From contig CAMYMR010000004.1 of NCBI GenBank assembly GCA_947259285.1, positions 1 to 56,767 of the forward strand: 56,767 bases of DNA. Direction: 5' to 3'. The notes under the pieces are model-generated. The model was given only the letters and a program-made list of their open reading frames with translations. It had not been told where the DNA came from and searched no databases. The position numbers and the translations under genes are program-made. This stretch comes from an uncultured Woeseiaceae bacterium (GTDB taxonomy: Bacteria > Pseudomonadota > Gammaproteobacteria > Steroidobacterales > Woeseiaceae). Within the stretch, counting starts at the first letter, position 1. Each line of letters begins with the position of its first letter. Shown in pieces: positions 9,236 through 17,942 of the stretch.

Positions 9236-9494
9236 CACCGGATTGTAGAATTCAAGAAATAAAAATAACTTTTAGTTCAGTTACTTACAGTTTTCCCTAG
9301 GAATTCACCCGGTTGTCTAGTGATTAGATGCCTCAACCTGGGTTTTGGATTGATCGATTCGACGATAGTTTCCGGATTGCAGTCATTTGCCCGGGCGGGC
9401 CGCGCAATCATCCGAATAGGGCGGTCAAATCGCGGCTGCACGCCCGGCCGGGCGCTGTTCCCGCGGATGTCAGTCGGGTGCCGGTGTTTCCGCG

Positions 9495-10847
9495 TCAGCT
9501 GAAATTCTGAGCGAGAAATGGATTGAGTAATCGATCGTCCGGGTCCAGCTGTCGCCGGATCTTTCTGAAAAAGTCGAGCCGCGACGAGTAGGACTGTGAC
9601 GCGTGTTCAGCGCGAAACGCACGTGACTGGCTGAACAAGGGCATGCCGCCCCAGGTCTCGGCAAACTGGGCGAGATCGATCACGAAGTCGTCCCAGCCGT
9701 GTCGTGCCGTCGAGATCGTTTGCAACGCAAACATTGGCTCGTCGAAAGACGGCGACAGCAGCGCCGAGGCGTCCTTGCTTACGCGAAAGCCAACGGCTGG
9801 CATATCGCAGCGATAGCCGTTCGCCTTCAGTACCTGCGCACAAAAATCGACGTAGGCCTTGATGACAACCGAAAAGTCGATCGCAGGAAAACACCACGTC
9901 GAATACAAAAGGCCTTGTCGTTTGCCGCGGCGCCTTCGACCAGCGGTCGTAACGTTGTTGCCGTGGTTAACGAACTTGGTGGTGACCAGGCCGTGTGTCG
10001 CCGCGCTGATGCCGTCGATGAGCCTGTATCGTACAGCCGGTATCGGCATGACCCGACCGAGTGAGCGGAATACCTGCGGCAATACCGTGCTCTCTCCCCA
10101 GTCCTTGATCTTCCAGGGGGTATCGTAAGCATTACCCGGTTCCGCGTTGTAACGTCGTAAGTCGACATAGACGCGATCCCGGTGCGCAAGCACATAGAAT
10201 TTAAGGCCGACGTTGCTGCTGGACAGGCGATCCGCAACATCAGAGAAGCGGTCGATCGACAGGCTCCGGTGACTGGCAGCGAAGGTCGTAATCGGCCGTA
10301 CACGGAGGGTCGCCTCGTAGATTACGCCCAACAAGCCATAGCTCATGCGAAACGCGGCCAACAGGTGCGGCTTCTGTTCCGAGACAGTCATTAACTTGCC
10401 GCCGGCCGTGACAACTTTCATATTGATAACTTGTCTCGAGAGGTAAGCAGCCTGGTCGCCGATTCCCGGCCCCATGCATGGCGAGGCCAGGGCTCCGCCC
10501 AACGTCCGTTCCATCTGGTCGTGGTTGCCGATGAGCTCAAGCCCCTTGTCGGCGAGCGCGTCAACGAGGGTGCCAAGGCGGACGCCCGCTTCCGCGGTGA
10601 CCGTATGATTGTAGGTGTCGATACGAACAATCCTGTTTAGGGCGTTCGTCCGGATCACGCTTCCGTTGACGCTTTCATTACAGTCGGTCGATGCGCTGCC
10701 GGCGCCGCGAATGCGTATCGGTAACGCTATGTTGGAATGCGGCTCGAGGCAGCGCATGAGTTTTTTGAGATTGGCGGGCGTGTATACGCCAGGGCGTGCG
10801 GGACGCCGAATGAACTTCCCTGTGTCTCGAAATCCGGGTGATTGCAT
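9495..10847 (-). CDS. FAD-linked oxidoreductase of the D-arabinono-1,4-lactone / L-gulonolactone oxidase type
   Basis: A 450-residue flavoprotein with an N-terminal PCMH-type FAD-binding domain (VYTPANLKKLM, RIRGAGSA, NRIVRIDTYNHTVTAEAGVRLGTL, QMERTLGGALASPCMG) and a C-terminal ALO-type substrate domain ending KIRRQLDPDDRLLNPFL. Family members oxidise sugar lactones or similar polyols. The position that often holds the FAD-linking His (GxGHS) reads GAGSA, so flavin is probably not covalently bound. I chose the ATG at 10847 because GGAG lies 9 bases upstream. The longer frame from 10919 lacks a good ribosome site. There is no signal peptide and no operon partner. Substrate not predictable. Confidence 0.85.
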   Translation of the reverse strand: MQSPGFRDTGKFIRRPARPGVYTPANLKKLMRCLEPHSNIALPIRIRGAGSASTDCNESVNGSVIRTNALNRIVRIDTYNHTVTAEAGVRLGTLVDALADKGLELIGNHDQMERTLGGALASPCMGPGIGDQAAYLSRQVINMKVVTAGGKLMTVSEQKPHLLAAFRMSYGLLGVIYEATLRVRPITTFAASHRSLSIDRFSDVADRLSSSNVGLKFYVLAHRDRVYVDLRRYNAEPGNAYDTPWKIKDWGESTVLPQVFRSLGRVMPIPAVRYRLIDGISAATHGLVTTKFVNHGNNVTTAGRRRRGKRQGLLYSTWCFPAIDFSVVIKAYVDFCAQVLKANGYRCDMPAVGFRVSKDASALLSPSFDEPMFALQTISTARHGWDDFVIDLAQFAETWGGMPLFSQSRAFRAEHASQSYSSRLDFFRKIRRQLDPDDRLLNPFLAQNFS

Positions 10848-11087
10848 CGATAATGTCTCCAGCCGTTCCAAAACTTGCCAAAGACACCCAGCGGAATCAT
10901 CGCGAACGCGATGAAGCATCGTATCGGTAACCCCGCTGTCCTAGGTTTTGCCCTTAGACCGGAAGCTTTGCGACGCTGCCTTTCGACAGGTGTGCCTTTG
11001 TCAATCGAAGCGACATCGTTGCACAGTCTCGAGGCTGCTGCAATGAGTTGAAGCCGCGAAAAAATATTCTGTTAAATTAGACGTCAA

Positions 11088-12593
11088 ATGGGAATGCTAA
11101 CGACGCTCGTCGGTACCCGATTACCGGCCAAATACCACAAGTTTTTCAAGCTTCCCGCGCGGATGGATTCCTGGAAAGACAGTGATACCGCGGGCACAGC
11201 GTTGGCGCGAGCGGCTTTGCGCTGGCACGACCGGCATGGCGCTGTTTGCGGTGTTCTCCGACTGAACTCAGGAAGCGACGCATTGGGCATTCGCCTTGGG
11301 TTGATCGATCGCGCAGAGCGCACGATCGATATTCAAAGCTACCTGATCCGAGACGATATTAGCGGCAACCTGATCGGACTTCACCTGGCCGCTGCCGCCG
11401 ACAGAGGCGTCCGCGTTCGCCTTCTCATGGACGACGCTCTAACGCATACGATCGATGCTGGCTTGCTATCGCTGGATGTGCACGAAAACATCGAGGTCCG
11501 CGTGTTCAATCCGTTTCCGAGGCGGCGTTCGCGCCTCATCAGCTTTATTGCGAACTTCAACATACTGAATCGCCGTATGCACAACAAATCGTTTACCGTC
11601 GACAACCAGGTCACAATCGTCGGTGGACGCAATCTTGCGGACGAGTATTTTCAATCGGGCGGCAAGGCCGAGTTTATCGATGAAGACCTGCTTGCCATCG
11701 GGCCCGTGGTCGATGATGTATCTGACGGCTTCGACGAATACTGGAATTCGCAGGAGGCGATACCCATCAATGCCTTCAACACGATGGTGCCGCACAGTTC
11801 ACTCGAAGACTCAACACAGCAAGGCGAAAAGTACCTGGAGCAGCACAGGGACAGCGAGTTCCTGAAGAGTGTCAACGATGAACTGGCAGCCAGGCTAACT
11901 GGCGGCAGCCTGGCCCTGGTGCCGGCAGCGGCGTACGTGGTTCTCGATTATCCGGAAAAGATCCGCAAGCTTCTGCCCAGAACGAACAGCATTACCAGTG
12001 TTTATCTGCAGCAGATGGTGGCGGTTGCCGAAACCGAACTCATTGTCATTTCTCCTTACTTTGTTCCGCAGCAGCAGGGCGTCGAGTTCTTCGGCAGGCT
12101 GGTCAGAAAAGGGGTGCGCGTTATTATCATCAGTAACTCGCTGGCCTCGACCAATCACTCCAGCGTGCATGCAGTCTACGCACGCTACCGCAAGCCGCTG
12201 TTGAAACGGGGGGTCGAGCTTCATGAGCTGCGTCCGCAGCTGGAGTCGTCGGACGCCACTACAAAAGTGACGCTGCATTCGAAGGTAGCAACCGTTGATC
12301 GAGCAAAGATGTTCGTAGGGTCATTTAACCTGGATCCACGCTCACTGTATCTGAATACGGAAATGGGAATGGTTGTTGAATCGGATGAGCTGGCGGGTTC
12401 GATGGCGGAAAGTATTCTCGCGTCGCTGCCGGATATCGCCTACAAGCTTCAGCTTTCCGAGAAGGGCCGGCTGCAGTGGCGACTGCAGGCTGCAAGCGGC
12501 GACGAGCTGATAACGACTGAACCGCAGACGACCTGGTGGCGTCGTTTCAAGACCAAGTTACTCAGCTTCCTGCCCATCGAGAGCCAAATGTGA
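11088..12593 (+). CDS. Phospholipase D family protein, ClsC-like cardiolipin synthase
   Basis: 501 residues with two HKD motifs: HNKSFTVDNQVTIVGGRN (His165) and HSKVATVDRAKMFVGSFN (His397). Both keep the HxKx4D pattern, so the pseudo-dimeric active site is intact. The spacing and the start of the catalytic part (SDALGIRLGLIDRAERTIDIQSYLI) match E. coli ClsC/YmdC-type cardiolipin synthases, which use phosphatidylglycerol with phosphatidylethanolamine. The N-terminus (residues 1-55) lacks the two membrane helices of ClsA. A partner like ymdB is not adjacent. A possible TTGAAG, 18-bp spacer, TTAAAT promoter at 11048-11077 would place the start site very close to the ATG. Cardiolipin synthesis is inferred; a lipase or nuclease is less likely. 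Confidence 0.85.
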   Translation: MGMLTTLVGTRLPAKYHKFFKLPARMDSWKDSDTAGTALARAALRWHDRHGAVCGVLRLNSGSDALGIRLGLIDRAERTIDIQSYLIRDDISGNLIGLHLAAAADRGVRVRLLMDDALTHTIDAGLLSLDVHENIEVRVFNPFPRRRSRLISFIANFNILNRRMHNKSFTVDNQVTIVGGRNLADEYFQSGGKAEFIDEDLLAIGPVVDDVSDGFDEYWNSQEAIPINAFNTMVPHSSLEDSTQQGEKYLEQHRDSEFLKSVNDELAARLTGGSLALVPAAAYVVLDYPEKIRKLLPRTNSITSVYLQQMVAVAETELIVISPYFVPQQQGVEFFGRLVRKGVRVIIISNSLASTNHSSVHAVYARYRKPLLKRGVELHELRPQLESSDATTKVTLHSKVATVDRAKMFVGSFNLDPRSLYLNTEMGMVVESDELAGSMAESILASLPDIAYKLQLSEKGRLQWRLQAASGDELITTEPQTTWWRRFKTKLLSFLPIESQM

Positions 12594-12664
12594 CCTGGCT
12601 GAGTTCTTGGCAATCCGGGCATGAATATCCGACAATGTCGGGTCCTGGTTGATCGGAGAGGCCG

Positions 12665-13522
12665 ATGCGGTGGCGCGGTGGCAGGCGAAGTTCGAACATC
12701 GAAGATCGGCGCGGCGCGAGCGCGGCGCCAAAGCTGCTGGGCGGCGGCATCGGAACGATTGTTCTTATCTTGGTCGCAATGTATTTCGGTGTCGATCCGA
12801 CGCCTCTGCTGCAGGACATCCAGCGCACGCCATCGGCATCGACAGCGGGTACACGCCCGTCGGCCCAGGATCTCAAGGACGATCCGCTTGCGGACATGGT
12901 GTCCGTTGTGGTCGCCGATACCGAGGATGTCTGGACGGCCATCTTTTCGAGTCAGGGCCGCCGCTATGCGGAGCCGACGCTCGTCATGTTCAGCGCCGCG
13001 ACCCGTTCGGCCTGTGGTCTCGGGCAGGCCGCGATGGGGCCGTTTTACTGCCCGGCGGATCAGAATGTGTATATCGACCTGAGTTTCTACGATCAAATGC
13101 GGACCCGATTCAAAGCGCCCGGCGATTTCGCACAGGCCTACGTCATCGCGCATGAGATCGGACATCATGTGCAAAACCTGCTCGGGATATCGGGCCAGGT
13201 GCATTCGATGAAGCAGCGCGTTAGCCAGGTAGAAGGCAATGCACTCTCGGTGCGGCTCGAGCTGCAGGCCGACTGCCTTGCGGGCGTCTGGGCGAATCAC
13301 GCAGACAGGGCACGCAATATCATCGAGGACGGCGACATCGCCGAGGCACTGAACGCTGCCAGCGCGATCGGTGACGACACGTTGCAGCGCCAAAGTCGCG
13401 GTACGGTTGTGCCCGAATCGTTCACGCACGGCACCGCTGCCCAGAGGCAGCGATGGTTCCGCACGGGGCTCAGGAGCGGAGATCCGGACGCCTGCGATAC
13501 ATTCAGTGTCGACCAGGTCTGA
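12665..13522 (+). CDS. ypfJ: YpfJ-family putative neutral zinc metallopeptidase
   Basis: 285 residues. The family hallmark is a short basic N-terminus (MRWRGGRRSSNIEDRRG), one membrane helix at about residues 24-42 (GGGIGTIVLILVAMYFGVD), then an extracytoplasmic domain with the zinc motif HEIGH (residues 163-167, inside VIAHEIGHHVQNLLGI) and a downstream glutamate region ELQADCLAGVWA. GGAGAGG precedes the ATG. It belongs to the zincin-like YpfJ family, whose substrate is not known. Its last 17 bases overlap the GTG start of the following dehydratase, so the two are probably co-translated. Confidence 0.92.
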   Translation: MRWRGGRRSSNIEDRRGASAAPKLLGGGIGTIVLILVAMYFGVDPTPLLQDIQRTPSASTAGTRPSAQDLKDDPLADMVSVVVADTEDVWTAIFSSQGRRYAEPTLVMFSAATRSACGLGQAAMGPFYCPADQNVYIDLSFYDQMRTRFKAPGDFAQAYVIAHEIGHHVQNLLGISGQVHSMKQRVSQVEGNALSVRLELQADCLAGVWANHADRARNIIEDGDIAEALNAASAIGDDTLQRQSRGTVVPESFTHGTAAQRQRWFRTGLRSGDPDACDTFSVDQV

Positions 13523-14513
13523 GCCCCTCGACGGGTTACAAAGAACCGCACGCAACGCGCGCGAGGCCGCGAAGCGCATACGTGATTTCGTTGTTGAAAC
13601 GCCGCTGGTCTATTCGACTGCCTTTAGCGACATGACGGGTGCCAGCGTCTACTTCAAGCTTGAAAACCGTCAGACAACCGGTTCCTTCAAACTGCGCGGC
13701 GCCACCAACCGCGTGATGACCCTAACCGATGCTGCCCGTTCGAAGGGCTGCATCGCCGCGTCCAGTGGCAATCACGGAGCCGCTGTAGCCTGTGCGATGC
13801 AAAAGCTGGATACGAGCGGTACCATTTTTGTTCCTGAGCAGACGTCCGCAACAAAAGTCGATGCGATTCGTAGATATGGCAGCGAAGTCGTCTTTTTTGG
13901 TACGGACGGCCTCGACACCGAGGAGCATGCCCGCGCATTCGCCCAACAGAACGGCATGACCTATCTGTCCCCGTACAACGATGACCACGTGATCGCAGGC
14001 CAGGGGACCTGCGGTGTTGAAATTGCCAGGCAGTTACCCGACGTCGACAGCGTGTTTGTTGCCGTGGGCGGCGGTGGCCTGATCGCCGGCGTCGGCAGCG
14101 TTCTCAAGCAGCAGAGCCGAGGTATCCGCATAATTGGCTGCCAGCCGGCGGCGTCAGCTGTCATGGCGCACTCGATAGCAGCCGGGAGAATCGTCGAACT
14201 CGAGAGCGCGCCAACGCTTTCCGACGGCACTGCAGGCGGGATCGAGGCAGGCGCAATTACGTTTCCGCTCAACCGTCTGGTGGTCGATGAGTTTGTACTC
14301 GTCGAGGAGCAACGGATCGCCGAGGCAATGCAACGATTCATGGAAACCGAGGGCGATATCATCGAGGGTGCGGCCGGAGTTGCTATTGCCGGGCTGCTGG
14401 AACTTGGCGAATCGGTGCGAGGTCAGAACGTCGTAGTCATCATTTGCGGTGGAAATATCAGCCGGCAGAAACTTGAGCAGGTCCGAGACCTGGCAAACAG
14501 GAAAGCAGTATGA
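13506..14513 (+). CDS. PLP-dependent threonine/serine dehydratase-like enzyme (fold type II)
   Basis: 335 residues from the GTG at 13506, the first sensible start in frame, inside the end of ypfJ. The PLP lysine lies in TTGSFKLRGA, followed by the substrate loop ASSGNHGAA and the phosphate-binding loop VGGGGLIAGV. No regulatory ACT domain is present, so it resembles catabolic threonine dehydratases (TdcB) or the EutB enzyme of hydroxyectoine breakdown, not biosynthetic IlvA. No ectoine-use genes are nearby. The stop overlaps the next ATG (ATGA), linking it to an exported amidohydrolase. Reaction class is firm; substrate is open among threonine, serine and hydroxylated amino acids. Confidence 0.85.
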   Translation: MSTRSEPLDGLQRTARNAREAAKRIRDFVVETPLVYSTAFSDMTGASVYFKLENRQTTGSFKLRGATNRVMTLTDAARSKGCIAASSGNHGAAVACAMQKLDTSGTIFVPEQTSATKVDAIRRYGSEVVFFGTDGLDTEEHARAFAQQNGMTYLSPYNDDHVIAGQGTCGVEIARQLPDVDSVFVAVGGGGLIAGVGSVLKQQSRGIRIIGCQPAASAVMAHSIAAGRIVELESAPTLSDGTAGGIEAGAITFPLNRLVVDEFVLVEEQRIAEAMQRFMETEGDIIEGAAGVAIAGLLELGESVRGQNVVVIICGGNISRQKLEQVRDLANRKAV

Positions 14514-15862
14514 AGTTTAGCGTGAAGGCCTGGGTTTCAATATCCATTGCGATGCTGGGTGTGCAGCCGCTTGCTGCAGAGACCACCGCGTTCGTCAACG
14601 TGAACGTACTGCCGATGTCTTCCGAGTCTTTGCTCACAGCGCAGACAGTCATCGTCGAGGACGGAGTAATTCGGACAATTGGCGATGTTGACACCGTACC
14701 AATTCCGGAAGATGCTGAGATGGTCGACGGTACCGATCGCTACCTGATGCCGGGTCTGGCGGAGATGCATGCGCATGTTCCGGATGCCGAATCGGCCGAA
14801 CTCGACCGATACTTCAGTCTATTTGTTGCGAATGGCGTAACGACCGTCCGCGGCATGCTCGGCCGTCCCTCGCATCTCGCGCTCAGGCAGCGGCTGCTGG
14901 ATGGCGATGTGTTTGGTCCGAGGCTTATAACCTCAGGACCTTCCTTGAACGGTCGAAGCGTTTCCGGCGTGCCGGATGCGCGCAGACAGGTTCGCGAACA
15001 AGCCGCGCTCGGCTACGATTTCATAAAGATACATCCGGGCCTCAGCGGCGAAGAATTTACGGCGATTGCCGAAACTGCTAATGAACTCGGAATTCCGTTC
15101 GCCGGTCATGTGCCTGTTGCGGCCGGTATTGATGAGGCCCTGCGACTTGGAATGGCCACAATTGATCACCTGGACGGTTATTTTGTCGCACTGTTGCCGG
15201 CGAACAGCTATCAATCGGGCGGCTATGGCGGACCGTTCGACGTGATGCTTGCGGCGGAACTGGAGCCGGACGGTATCGACGCCATCGCGGCGGCAACGGC
15301 GGCGGCGGGCACCTGGAACGTAGCGACCCAGGTACTGATCGAGAATATGGTGTCGGATGAATTGACCGACGAACTCGTCGGCCGGGCCGAGATGACGTAC
15401 ATGCCCGAGTCCACCGTAGAGCGCTGGGCAGAGCGCAAGCAGGCGCGACTCGCTGAGCGGGGATTCGATCCGGATATTGCTGCATTGGCGATTGAAGTGC
15501 GGCGCCGGCTGATTTTCGCTTTGCACGAGGCAGGCGCCGGGTTGCTGCTCGGATCCGATGCGCCCCAGCTGTTTAACGTGCCTGGATTCTCACTGCACCG
15601 CGAGCTCGAAACGCTTGTTGCATCCGGCCTGACACCGTTCGAGGCGCTGCAGACGGGAACGACGGCGGTCGCATTCTTTCTCGGGACGAATACCGGTGTC
15701 GTAGCGGTTGGCAGAGACGCGGATCTGTTGTTACTGGATGCGAATCCGCTCGATGACATCGCGAACAGCCAGAGAATCCACGGCGTAATGCTGCGCGGCC
15801 TGTGGCTGTCTGAAACAGCAATCGCATCGCGCCTCGAAAAGTACCGCAATCGGGAAGACTAG
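14510..15862 (+). CDS. Exported metal-dependent amidohydrolase
   Basis: 450 residues. An N-terminal signal peptide (KAWVSISIAMLGVQPLAAE) suggests periplasmic location. The fold is the imidazolonepropionase-like amidohydrolase barrel: the small beta domain (VIVEDGVIRTIGDVD), LMPGLAEMHAHV with the first metal-binding HxH, then FIKIHPG, IPFAGHVPV, ATIDHLDGY, LLLGSDAP for the later His and Asp ligands, and a closing VGRDADLLLLDANPL. Relatives include prolidase-type dipeptidases and cyclic imidases. Its ATG overlaps the dehydratase stop by 4 bp, so the pair may act in sequence on an amino-acid-derived substrate, but nothing in the sequence fixes which. Confidence 0.87.
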   Translation: MKFSVKAWVSISIAMLGVQPLAAETTAFVNVNVLPMSSESLLTAQTVIVEDGVIRTIGDVDTVPIPEDAEMVDGTDRYLMPGLAEMHAHVPDAESAELDRYFSLFVANGVTTVRGMLGRPSHLALRQRLLDGDVFGPRLITSGPSLNGRSVSGVPDARRQVREQAALGYDFIKIHPGLSGEEFTAIAETANELGIPFAGHVPVAAGIDEALRLGMATIDHLDGYFVALLPANSYQSGGYGGPFDVMLAAELEPDGIDAIAAATAAAGTWNVATQVLIENMVSDELTDELVGRAEMTYMPESTVERWAERKQARLAERGFDPDIAALAIEVRRRLIFALHEAGAGLLLGSDAPQLFNVPGFSLHRELETLVASGLTPFEALQTGTTAVAFFLGTNTGVVAVGRDADLLLLDANPLDDIANSQRIHGVMLRGLWLSETAIASRLEKYRNRED

Positions 15863-15965
15863 CCGGGCTGACCTTGGCGCGTATTTGTAAGTCTATGTAT
15901 TCAAAAGAGAATGAGCGGTGAGTCCGGGGCCAGAGCCCTGGTGCGACCCGGTCTTCCCTTCGTGC

Positions 15966-15974
15966 TGCTAGAAT
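15966..15974 (+). promoter_or_regulatory. Possible extended -10 promoter of the CBS-domain gene
   Basis: TGCTAGAAT fits the extended -10 form TGnTAnnnT and is followed by an A-rich stretch. There is no recognisable -35. Transcription would start near 15981, about 40 nt before the ATG at 16022. Confidence 0.4.
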
Positions 15975-16021
15975 AAAAATAAGGCGGCTATGCTCGCCTG
16001 CTCGGTCGACCCGGAGGCAAT

Positions 16022-16450
16022 ATGAAACTCGTAAAGCATTTGCTCGACTCCAAAGGCAGGGACATTATTTCGATTGTCGGCGATGCGTCGGTACTCGACG
16101 CGATCAAAACAATGGCAGAACGCTCTGTTGGATCGCTGCTGGTCATGGAGAACGATGAGCTGAAGGGCATCGTGACGGAACGCGACTATGCTCGCAAAGT
16201 GATCATTAAAGGTCGCTCATCGAAGTCCACTCAGGTCCAGGAAATCATGACTACCCAAGTGTGCACCGCGGCACCGGACCAGACTGTGAACGATTGTATG
16301 ACGACAATGACAGAGCGAAGAATTCGCCACCTGCCCGTGATCGAAAATGGCAAGGTCGTGGGCCTGATATCAATTGGTGATCTTGTGCAGGCGATCATTT
16401 CCGACCAGCAGGAAGAAATACAGCAGCTCGAGCAGTACATAAAAAGCTAA
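16022..16450 (+). CDS. Tandem CBS-domain protein
   Basis: 142 residues made of two CBS domains (about 10-65 and 75-132). The repeats read SVLDAIKTMAERSVGSLLVMENDELKGIVTERDYARKV and TVNDCMTTMTERRIRHLPVIENGKVVGLISIGDLVQ. Such stand-alone pairs bind adenine nucleotides and act as energy sensors for unknown partners. A strong GGAGG lies before the ATG. It is 19 bp upstream of a dienelactone hydrolase gene on the same strand. No catalytic or transport domain is fused to it. Confidence 0.93.
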   Translation: MKLVKHLLDSKGRDIISIVGDASVLDAIKTMAERSVGSLLVMENDELKGIVTERDYARKVIIKGRSSKSTQVQEIMTTQVCTAAPDQTVNDCMTTMTERRIRHLPVIENGKVVGLISIGDLVQAIISDQQEEIQQLEQYIKS

Positions 16451-16469
16451 CGCGCGAGACGAGGCAGGC

Positions 16470-17363
16470 ATGTCGAATCCGATAAAGCCGGACCCGAAGG
16501 TCATGCGACTTTTCGATGGTTACGTGCATGGTCAAATCACCCGACGCGAATTTCTGGACAAGGCTGCAGCGTTCACGGCATCGGGGGTTACGGCTGCAGC
16601 GCTGTTGAGCAGTCTCAGCCCGGATTACGCGCTGGCCCAACAGGTCGATCCCGATGACGATTCAATTTCAGTTGGTTACAAGAAATACGCGTCGCCGAAA
16701 GGCGCTGGTGTCATGCAGGGCTATTACGTCCGCCCAGCGGTCATCTCGCATAAACTGCCCGCCGTCGTTGTCATTCATGAGAACCGCGGCCTCAACCCCT
16801 ATATCGAAGACGTCTGTCGGCGACTGGGTATCGCAGGATTTATTGCCTTCGCGCCGGATGCACTTACGCCACTGGGCGGCTATCCCGGTAATGACGACGA
16901 AGGCCGGGTGCTGCAGCGTCAGCGAGACCGAGACGAAATGGTCGAAGATTTTGTCGCCGCGGCGAAATTCCTGATGCGACATCCCGACTGCGACGGAAAC
17001 GTGGGCGCCGTCGGTTTTTGTTTCGGCGGTGCGATGGCAATGCGGCTTGCTATCCGAGTGCCCGAGCTCGCCGCCGCCGTCGCGTTTTACGGAAGGCATC
17101 CTGCTGCTGACGAGGCAGCGTCGGTTGAGGCGCCGCTAATGTTGCATCACGCGGGACTGGATGAGCGCGTGAACGCGAGTTGGCCGCCATTCGAGACTGC
17201 TTTAAAGGACAGCGGACGGAAATTCATTAATCACGATTATGCGGACGTCGACCACGGCTTTCACAATGACACGACGCCGCGATACGACAGCGATGCGGCG
17301 GAACTTGCGTGGCAACGCACGATCCAATTCTTCATGAACCACCTGGACAAGAAATCCGGATAG
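16470..17363 (+). CDS. Tat-exported dienelactone hydrolase family protein
   Basis: 297 residues. The N-terminus has a twin-arginine signal (ITRREFLDKAAAFTASG, then a hydrophobic stretch and ALAQQ), so the enzyme is folded before export to the periplasm. The alpha/beta-hydrolase domain has the family nucleophile Cys184 in GFCFGG, Asp231 in AGLDERV, His262 in DVDHGF, and the helper Glu104 in HENRG. Classic members hydrolyse dienelactone in the cytoplasm, so an exported form probably acts on a different ester or lactone. A second exported relative is at 31385. A GAGG ribosome site precedes the ATG. Confidence 0.9.
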   Translation: MSNPIKPDPKVMRLFDGYVHGQITRREFLDKAAAFTASGVTAAALLSSLSPDYALAQQVDPDDDSISVGYKKYASPKGAGVMQGYYVRPAVISHKLPAVVVIHENRGLNPYIEDVCRRLGIAGFIAFAPDALTPLGGYPGNDDEGRVLQRQRDRDEMVEDFVAAAKFLMRHPDCDGNVGAVGFCFGGAMAMRLAIRVPELAAAVAFYGRHPAADEAASVEAPLMLHHAGLDERVNASWPPFETALKDSGRKFINHDYADVDHGFHNDTTPRYDSDAAELAWQRTIQFFMNHLDKKSG

Positions 17364-17399
17364 CCGGCCGGTGACCGTCGTTCATCACGAGCAAAAACC

Positions 17400-17942
17400 A
17401 TGAGGCGCCCGATATTCCTACATTGCGTGTTCGTTCTGCTGCTGGTCGTGTCGCCGGCATTGGCAAGCGAGGAGGCGAAAACTGTCCTCGGGCCTGACAA
17501 TATATTCCTTTACGACGGGGCAAACGCGCTCATGGCCCACGATGGCGAAGAGGGCGTGCGTCTCACCTTGCTCGGCCTGAACGCAGCGAAGAACGCCCGC
17601 GAGAAAGAAATAGCACACTCCAATTTGTGCGCCGGATTTCTGCTGATCAACGAACCGGGTAAAGCGCTGGCACACTGCAACTGGGTGCTCGACAGAGATG
17701 AGCGACACTGGCGTACATACAATAATCGTGCCCTCGTCCTGATGCGCCTGGAGCGCTTTGACGAGGCGGAAGAGGATATCCGCAAAGGGCAGGCGCTTAG
17801 GCCGAATTCCAGGAAGCTCAAGATCGTCAAAGGGATGTATCTGGACGAGACCAAACCCGTGACCCCAAAGATCGAAATCGATGAACGCCGCCGGGCGGCC
17901 AAAGGCACTGACGACAAACCGGCTGATGTTGTCGCGGACTAG
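17400..17942 (+). CDS. Small periplasmic TPR-like protein
   Basis: 180 residues with a clear signal peptide (LHCVFVLLLVVSPALA). The mature part is helical and contains TPR-like units: AHSNLCAGFLLINEPGKALAHCNWVLDRD and TYNNRALVLMRLERFDEAEEDIRKGQAL. The tail is charged and probably disordered. TPR proteins scaffold other proteins. The next gene, a TonB C-terminal-domain protein, starts inside its 3' end, so the two are likely a translationally coupled pair. The exact function is not recognisable. Confidence 0.78.
   Translation: MRRPIFLHCVFVLLLVVSPALASEEAKTVLGPDNIFLYDGANALMAHDGEEGVRLTLLGLNAAKNAREKEIAHSNLCAGFLLINEPGKALAHCNWVLDRDERHWRTYNNRALVLMRLERFDEAEEDIRKGQALRPNSRKLKIVKGMYLDETKPVTPKIEIDERRRAAKGTDDKPADVVAD

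Larger units (their letters stand above)
9174..9494. other. Intergenic region upstream of the RND operon
   Basis: These 321 bp hold the operon promoter and operator near 9195-9235, then an AT-rich stretch (9240-9300). A GC-rich part follows with a perfect 14-bp palindrome CGCCCGGCCGGGCG at 9441-9454, which lies downstream of the oxidoreductase stop on the minus strand. The palindrome is not followed by a U tract, so I do not call it a terminator. The short reading frames here look non-coding. Confidence 0.6.

Noticed and set aside
9441-9454. 14-bp GC palindrome as terminator of the lactone-oxidase-like gene
   Set aside because: No U tract follows on either strand.
12449-13579. 376-codon minus-strand frame opposite ypfJ
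   Set aside because: The plus strand carries ypfJ with its HEIGH motif; the minus frame has no domain and a shadow-like composition.
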